A DNA stretch of 64,000 nucleotides from Marinobacter sp. LQ44 (lineage in GTDB: Bacteria; Pseudomonadota; Gammaproteobacteria; Pseudomonadales; Oleiphilaceae). Under the pieces are notes generated by a model. It had not been told where the DNA came from. It made no database searches and was given only the letters and a program-made list of their open reading frames with translations. The DNA is taken from the NCBI RefSeq assembly GCF_001447155.2, contig NZ_CP014754.1, forward strand, positions 124,001 through 188,000. Reading direction: 5' to 3'. Below are positions 60,263-64,000 of the stretch, one piece after another (within the stretch, counting starts at the first letter, position 1; the number at the start of each line of letters is the position of its first letter). The translations under genes and the position numbers were made by a program.

Positions 60263-61907
60263 AGACCCGCTCCTTGAATGGTTCAATACCAACACGGCGA
60301 TAGGTATCCAGGAAGGTTTCTTCCTCGCTCCGTTTGTCGACATATACATCAATGATCTTGGCGATCACTTCGGGCATTTGGTCCCTTGCGAACGAGGGCC
60401 CCAGGATCTTGCCAATGGCGGCGTCATGATGGGAGTCGCCACCGAGACTGATCTGGTAGAACTCTTCGCCTTTCTTGTCAACGCCCAGCACGCCAATGTT
60501 TCCAACGTGGTGGTGGCCACAGGCATTCATGCAGCCGGAGATGTTGAGGTCGATGGGGCCGAGGTCGTACAGGTAGTCCAGATCATCAAAGCGACGCTGG
60601 ATAGCCTCTGCAACGGGAATCGACTTGGCGTTGGCCAGGGCGCAGAAATCGCCGCCCGGGCAGCAGATGACGTCGGTCAGCGTGTTCAGGTTGGCAGTGG
60701 CAAAGCCCAGGGGTACGAGGCGATGCCAGAGCTCGAGCAGCTGATCCTGGCGAACATCGGCCAGAACCACATTCTGCTCGTGTGTCGCGCGGGCCTCACC
60801 AAAGCTGAACTGATCTGCCAGGTCAGCAATCTGCTCAAGCTGATAATCGGTCACGTCACCCGGCGGGGTCCCGGTTTTTTTCAGGGTCAGGGTGACACTG
60901 GCGTAGCCGGGCTTCTTGTGCTCGCTGACGTTGTGAGTCAGCCACTTATCGAACTCGCGGTTCTCAAACCGTTGCTCACTCAGCAGGGCAGTGGCGTTTT
61001 CCAGTGTCTCGTAGTCAGGCTCGGTGAAATAGCCCTGGAATTTGCGGATCGCTTCCGGGGTCAGGCGAGTCGGGGAGTCTTTGATGTGTGCCCATTCAGC
61101 TTCGACTTTCTCGGCGAAACCTTTCGGGGTAAGTGCCTTTACCAGAATCTTGATGCGTGCCTTGAACTTGTTGTCGCGCCGGCCGTAACGGTTATAGACC
61201 CGCAGGACCGCCTCCAGGTAAGTCAGCAGGTCGAGTTCCGGCAGGAATTCCCGAATAACTGGCCCCACCATGGGCGTGCGGCCCAGGCCGCCACCGACGT
61301 GTACGCGGAAGCCCAGCTCACCCTGATCATTCCGGACCAGTTGCAGGCCGATGTCGTGCACCTGAATGGCCGCCCGGTCTGTCTTCTCGGAGGCATTTAC
61401 CGCCACCTTGAATTTGCGGGGCAGGAAAGCAAACTCCGGGTGGAAGGTAGACCATTGCCGGATAATCTCGCAGTAAGGGCGAGGGTCGGCGATTTCATCG
61501 GCCTGAACACCGGAGAACTGGTCTGTGGTGGTGTTACGGATGCAGTTACCGCTGGTCTGGTTGGCATGCATTTCCACTTCGGCCAGTTCGGCCAGGATAT
61601 CCGGAACGTCTTCCAGGTTTGGCCAGTTCAGCTGGATGTTGGTACGGGTTGTAAAATGCGCATAACCCTTGTCGTAATCACGGGTGATGCGGGCCAGGCG
61701 GCGGATCTGGTCTGAACGCAGCATGCCATAGGGCACACAGATACGAAGCATGGGTGCAAGACGCTGAACGTAGAGACCGTTCTGCAGACGAAGTGGAAGA
61801 AACTCTTCTTCCGCCAGCTCGCCCGCCAGGGCCCGCTCGGTTTGGTCCCGAAACTGTGCGACACGTTCCGCGGCGATTTGCCGGTCGTGCTCATCATAAA
61901 CGTACAT
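60255..61907 (-). CDS. cysI: Sulfite reductase, siroheme/[4Fe-4S] hemoprotein
   Basis: 550 residues. It reduces sulfite to sulfide for cysteine and methionine synthesis. The cluster ligands are Cys416 and Cys422 (CCPGGDFCALA) and Cys459 and Cys463 (SGCMNACGHH), bridging siroheme. The N-terminal repeat has YAHFTTRTNIQLNWP and GNCIRNTTTDQFSG. The family also includes ferredoxin-nitrite reductases; the DUF934 partner and the Pseudomonas synteny favour sulfite. Sulfide made here would serve MetZ. Confidence 0.93.
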   Translation of the reverse strand: MYVYDEHDRQIAAERVAQFRDQTERALAGELAEEEFLPLRLQNGLYVQRLAPMLRICVPYGMLRSDQIRRLARITRDYDKGYAHFTTRTNIQLNWPNLEDVPDILAELAEVEMHANQTSGNCIRNTTTDQFSGVQADEIADPRPYCEIIRQWSTFHPEFAFLPRKFKVAVNASEKTDRAAIQVHDIGLQLVRNDQGELGFRVHVGGGLGRTPMVGPVIREFLPELDLLTYLEAVLRVYNRYGRRDNKFKARIKILVKALTPKGFAEKVEAEWAHIKDSPTRLTPEAIRKFQGYFTEPDYETLENATALLSEQRFENREFDKWLTHNVSEHKKPGYASVTLTLKKTGTPPGDVTDYQLEQIADLADQFSFGEARATHEQNVVLADVRQDQLLELWHRLVPLGFATANLNTLTDVICCPGGDFCALANAKSIPVAEAIQRRFDDLDYLYDLGPIDLNISGCMNACGHHHVGNIGVLGVDKKGEEFYQISLGGDSHHDAAIGKILGPSFARDQMPEVIAKIIDVYVDKRSEEETFLDTYRRVGIEPFKERVYA

Positions 61908-62164
61908 AGGGTAACGTCCTGCCTGGTAACTTCTGAAATGCGGTTGGTGAATGGCGCCAAAATGATATTGGGCCTTATTCCTGAAGCGGAGGATAACACT
62001 GGGTTTTTATTCTTAAAATGATTATTTCAAAATATCATTATCGATTCAGGTGATAAGCAGCAAAATCAGCTGCGACGGGCAGGACTGGACGAATATCAAT
62101 TTCCTGCTTTAATAAGAGCCGGGTACTGAAACAATAACAAGACTGAATAACCGAGGAGTAAGCT
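61908..62164. promoter_or_regulatory. Divergent control region of cysI and the 34-residue peptide
   Basis: 257 bases. The segment 62008-62050 is markedly AT-rich, with A- and T-runs and an imperfect dyad (AATGAT ... ATCATT). It lies about 100-140 bases upstream of cysI, where a CysB-type activator could bind. I cannot define exact boxes. GAGGAG (62153-62158) is the ribosome binding site of the small ORF. Confidence 0.35.
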
Positions 62165-62269
62165 ATGAAAAAGACAGCGGATTCAGATAGCCAGGCCGAT
62201 GCCGTTGCAGCAGTGTTACTGGTGTTGCTGGCTGTTGCCTTTGCAGTAGTGTGGGTTGCCGGCCAGTAG
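62165..62269 (+). CDS. 34-residue single-helix membrane peptide
   Basis: ATG at 62165 to TAG at 62267-62269 encodes a hydrophilic head (KKTADSDSQADA) and one hydrophobic helix (VAAVLLVLLAVAFAVVWV), ending in AGQ. A strong ribosome binding site (GAGGAG, seven bases before the ATG) argues that it is translated. The topology would be N-in by the positive-inside rule, weakly. No homologue comes to mind. Its stop codon lies in a palindrome shared with the convergent DUF2970 gene. Confidence 0.65.
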   Translation: MKKTADSDSQADAVAAVLLVLLAVAFAVVWVAGQ

Positions 62270-62280
62270 CACTACTGGCC
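62261..62280. repeat. Palindrome carrying the stop codons of two convergent genes
   Basis: GGCCAGTAG (62261-62269) and CTACTGGCC (62272-62280) are perfect complements around CA. Each arm encodes -GQ-stop, so both convergent proteins end in AGQ. The hairpin has no T-run. Confidence 0.85.
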
Positions 62281-62508
62281 TGCCAGCACCACCTTTACCA
62301 CCAGTATCAGCCCGCCCACAAACGCAGCGCCAAACAGCAGCCCGGCAATGATATAGGGCACCGGGCTGTGGCTGGCGAAATCCTCTTGTCGGCGTTTTTC
62401 AGACTGCACCCCCAAAGCGCCGGCAAGGATGCTTTGCATGATTTTAAGAACACCCGGCGAACCGGGCTTTTTCTTGCTGCTGTTATTGTTGTTAGCCATA
62501 TCGTTCAT
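62272..62508 (-). CDS. DUF2970 family membrane protein
   Basis: 78 residues from this start. A polar N-terminus with an asparagine run (NDMANNNNSSKKKPGS) is followed by VLKIMQSILAGALGVQSEKRRQEDF, the DUF2970 signature, and one C-terminal membrane helix (VPYIIAGLLFGAAFVGGLIL). AGGTG precedes the ATG at 62508. The longer in-frame reading to 62544 enters metH. It lies 13 bases after the metH stop, so it is probably on the metH transcript. Confidence 0.85.
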   Translation of the reverse strand: MNDMANNNNSSKKKPGSPGVLKIMQSILAGALGVQSEKRRQEDFASHSPVPYIIAGLLFGAAFVGGLILVVKVVLAGQ

Positions 62509-62521
62509 TAAGTCACCTGAT

Positions 62522-64000
62522 TTATTCGGCCGGATCGTAGGCAAGGCTGGGCATCAGCCAGCGCTCAGCTTCGGCTTTGGACAGCCCTTTGCGTTCAGCA
62601 TAGTCTTCAACCTGGTCTACGCCAATTTTGCCTACGGCAAAGTACTTGGATTCCGGGTGGGCAAAGTACCAGCCAGAGACCGCTGCCGTTGGGTACATGG
62701 CAAAGTGTTCGGTCAGCTGGAGGCTGGTGTTGGCTGTTGCATCCAGCAGTTTGAACAGGGTGGCTTTCTCTGTGTGATCAGGGCAAGCGGGGTAGCCGGG
62801 GGCCGGGCGGATGCCCTGGTACCGTTCCTTGATCAGGTCATCGTTGGCCAGCTGTTCATCGGTTGCATAGCCCCAGAATTCTTTGCGAACCCGTTCGTGC
62901 ATACGCTCGGCAAAGGCTTCTGCAAGCCGGTCTGCCAGAGCCTGGACCATAATGGCGCTGTAATCGTCGTGGGCATCCTTGAACTCTTTGGTCAGTTCGT
63001 CCACCCCAATACCGGTGGTTACGGCAAAGCCGCCGACATAGTCACCCACGTGGGAGTCTTCAGGGGCCACAAAATCAGACAGGGCCATCATGGGTTTGCC
63101 GGGCGCTTTTTCGTCCTGCTGGCGAAGGTGGTGCAGGGTAGTCAGCTCCTCGGTGCGGGACTCGTCTGTGTAAACGACAATGTCGTCTCCGCGACGATTG
63201 GCCGGCCAGAAGCCAATCACGCCTCTGGCGGTGATGCGTTTATCTTCGATCATCTTCTTGAGCAGTTTCTGGGCGTCGTCGAACAGGGTTCGTGCAGCTT
63301 CGCCCCGCTTCGGATCGTCGAAGATTGCCGGGTACTTGCCGGCAATGTCCCAGGAAATGAAAAACGGCGTCCAATCGATGTAGTCCACCAGTTCGTTCAG
63401 GTCGTAATCGTCGAACGCCCGCACCCCGGTGAAGACCGGTTTCGGTGGCTGGTAGTTCTCGAAATCGAGTTCCGGTGCCCGTGCCCGTGCCTCTGACATC
63501 GACACCAGCTTTGTACGGTCGCCACGGTTCTTGCGGCGCTCACGAATCTCGTCGTACTCGGTACGGGCGGCTTCCACGAACGTGGGCTTTGCGGTCTTGC
63601 TCAGTAGCTGAGAGGCCACGTTTACGCACCGGGAGGCATCAGATACATACAGGGCAATGTCGTTTTTGTACTGGGGCTCGATCTTTACCGCGGTGTGGGC
63701 TTTGGAGGTGGTGGCACCGCCAATCATCAGCGGGATATTGAAATCCAGCCGCTGCATTTCCCGGGCAACATGGACCATTTCATCCAGCGAGGGTGTGATC
63801 AGCCCGCTCAGGCCAATGATGTCGACATTCTCTTTCTTTGCGACGTCCAGAATCTTCTCGCAGGGCACCATCACGCCGAGGTCGATCACTTCGTAGTTAT
63901 TGCACTGCAGGACCACGCCCACGATGTTCTTGCCAATGTCGTGTACGTCGCCCTTCACGGTGGCCATCAGAATCTTGCCCTTGGCCTGCTGGTCTTCTGT
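62522..64000 (-). CDS. metH: Cobalamin-dependent methionine synthase (partial, N-terminus outside window)
   Basis: The C-terminal 492 residues. The B12-binding motif [17 protein letters not shown], with the cobalt-ligand His, stands near the upper edge, then [20 protein letters not shown] and [15 protein letters not shown]. From about residue 165 of this fragment the activation domain follows, with [13 protein letters not shown] (SAM-binding RPAPGYP) and [23 protein letters not shown]. It methylates homocysteine, the product of MetZ. The start and the substrate domains lie beyond base 64000. Confidence 0.97.
   Translation of the reverse strand, partial: TEDQQAKGKILMATVKGDVHDIGKNIVGVVLQCNNYEVIDLGVMVPCEKILDVAKKENVDIIGLSGLITPSLDEMVHVAREMQRLDFNIPLMIGGATTSKAHTAVKIEPQYKNDIALYVSDASRCVNVASQLLSKTAKPTFVEAARTEYDEIRERRKNRGDRTKLVSMSEARARAPELDFENYQPPKPVFTGVRAFDDYDLNELVDYIDWTPFFISWDIAGKYPAIFDDPKRGEAARTLFDDAQKLLKKMIEDKRITARGVIGFWPANRRGDDIVVYTDESRTEELTTLHHLRQQDEKAPGKPMMALSDFVAPEDSHVGDYVGGFAVTTGIGVDELTKEFKDAHDDYSAIMVQALADRLAEAFAERMHERVRKEFWGYATDEQLANDDLIKERYQGIRPAPGYPACPDHTEKATLFKLLDATANTSLQLTEHFAMYPTAAVSGWYFAHPESKYFAVGKIGVDQVEDYAERKGLSKAEAERWLMPSLAYDPAE

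Noticed and set aside
60177..61715. 512-codon open frame on the plus strand
   Set aside because: Shadow of cysI, whose cluster cysteines and family motifs are intact on the other strand.
60255..61907. Assimilatory nitrite reductase instead of sulfite reductase
   Set aside because: The DUF934 partner and the gene order favour sulfite reduction; substrate residues alone were not decisive, so some doubt stays.

Overview
The window reads as a single stretch of core bacterial chromosome, densely coding on both strands, with no phage, insertion sequence, CRISPR array, rRNA or tRNA gene that I can see. Protein content and gene order point to a Gammaproteobacterium close to Pseudomonas, and most probably to Marinobacter or a near relative. 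Several blocks keep the order known from Pseudomonas aeruginosa: leuCDB-asd-fimV-truA-trpF-accD-folC-dedD-cvpA-purF-metZ; ftsK-lolA-rarA-serS-cobA; fabI-ABC transporter-mltD-gloB-methyltransferase-rnhA-dnaQ-fimL; and DUF934-cysI-metH. The genus assignment is inference from protein flavour and from the palindromic repeats near 16 kb; no marker gene fixes it.

Layout. 1-3800: the 3' part of pabB (minus, TTG start), then three small secreted proteins of unknown role, one of them a FilA-like/DUF6160 protein. 4032-7150: a DUF58 protein overlapping a membrane transglutaminase (TgpA type). 7143-11699: holB, pilZ, an alpha/beta hydrolase, a DUF4892 protein and a patatin phospholipase, closely packed on the plus strand. 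11778-14990: prmB, aroC and an MFS transporter with no normal start codon. 14991-16383: a LysR regulator divergent from leuC, separated from it by two large inverted repeats. 16384-20800: leuC, leuD, leuB and asd. 21114-34329: fimV, then a near-continuous run truA-trpF-trpB-trpA-accD-folC-dedD-cvpA-purF-metZ. 34353-41182: ftsK-lolA-rarA-serS-cobA. 41267-44758: a DAHP synthase divergent from a DUF1631/PilZ pair. 44813-53972 (minus): gloB, mltD, yejA, yejB, yejE, yejF and fabI. 54085-58023: methyltransferase, rnhA, dnaQ, fimL. 58100-64000: an SCP2 protein, sohB, DUF934-cysI, a 34-residue membrane peptide, a DUF2970 protein and the 3' end of metH.

How the genes work together. Biosynthesis dominates: leucine (leuCDB), the aspartate pathway (asd, metZ, metH), the shikimate and tryptophan routes (DAHP synthase, aroC, trpFBA), folate (pabB, folC), sulfite reduction with siroheme supply (cysI, DUF934, cobA), purines (purF) and fatty acids (accD, fabI). 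A second theme is type IV pilus and cell-pole function (pilZ, fimV, fimL, with DUF1631/PilZ as a possible c-di-GMP branch). A third is the cell envelope (lolA, mltD with three LysM repeats next to a Yej-type peptide importer, sohB, tgpA). A fourth is replication and division (holB, ftsK, rarA, rnhA, dnaQ).

I did not find a clear new multi-gene system. The best leads are the MFS transporter that seems to start at ATC behind a strong ribosome binding site, the paired inverted repeats at 15918-16207, the secreted trio at 1487-3800, the mltD-yejABEF linkage, and the shared-stop palindrome at 62261-62280.
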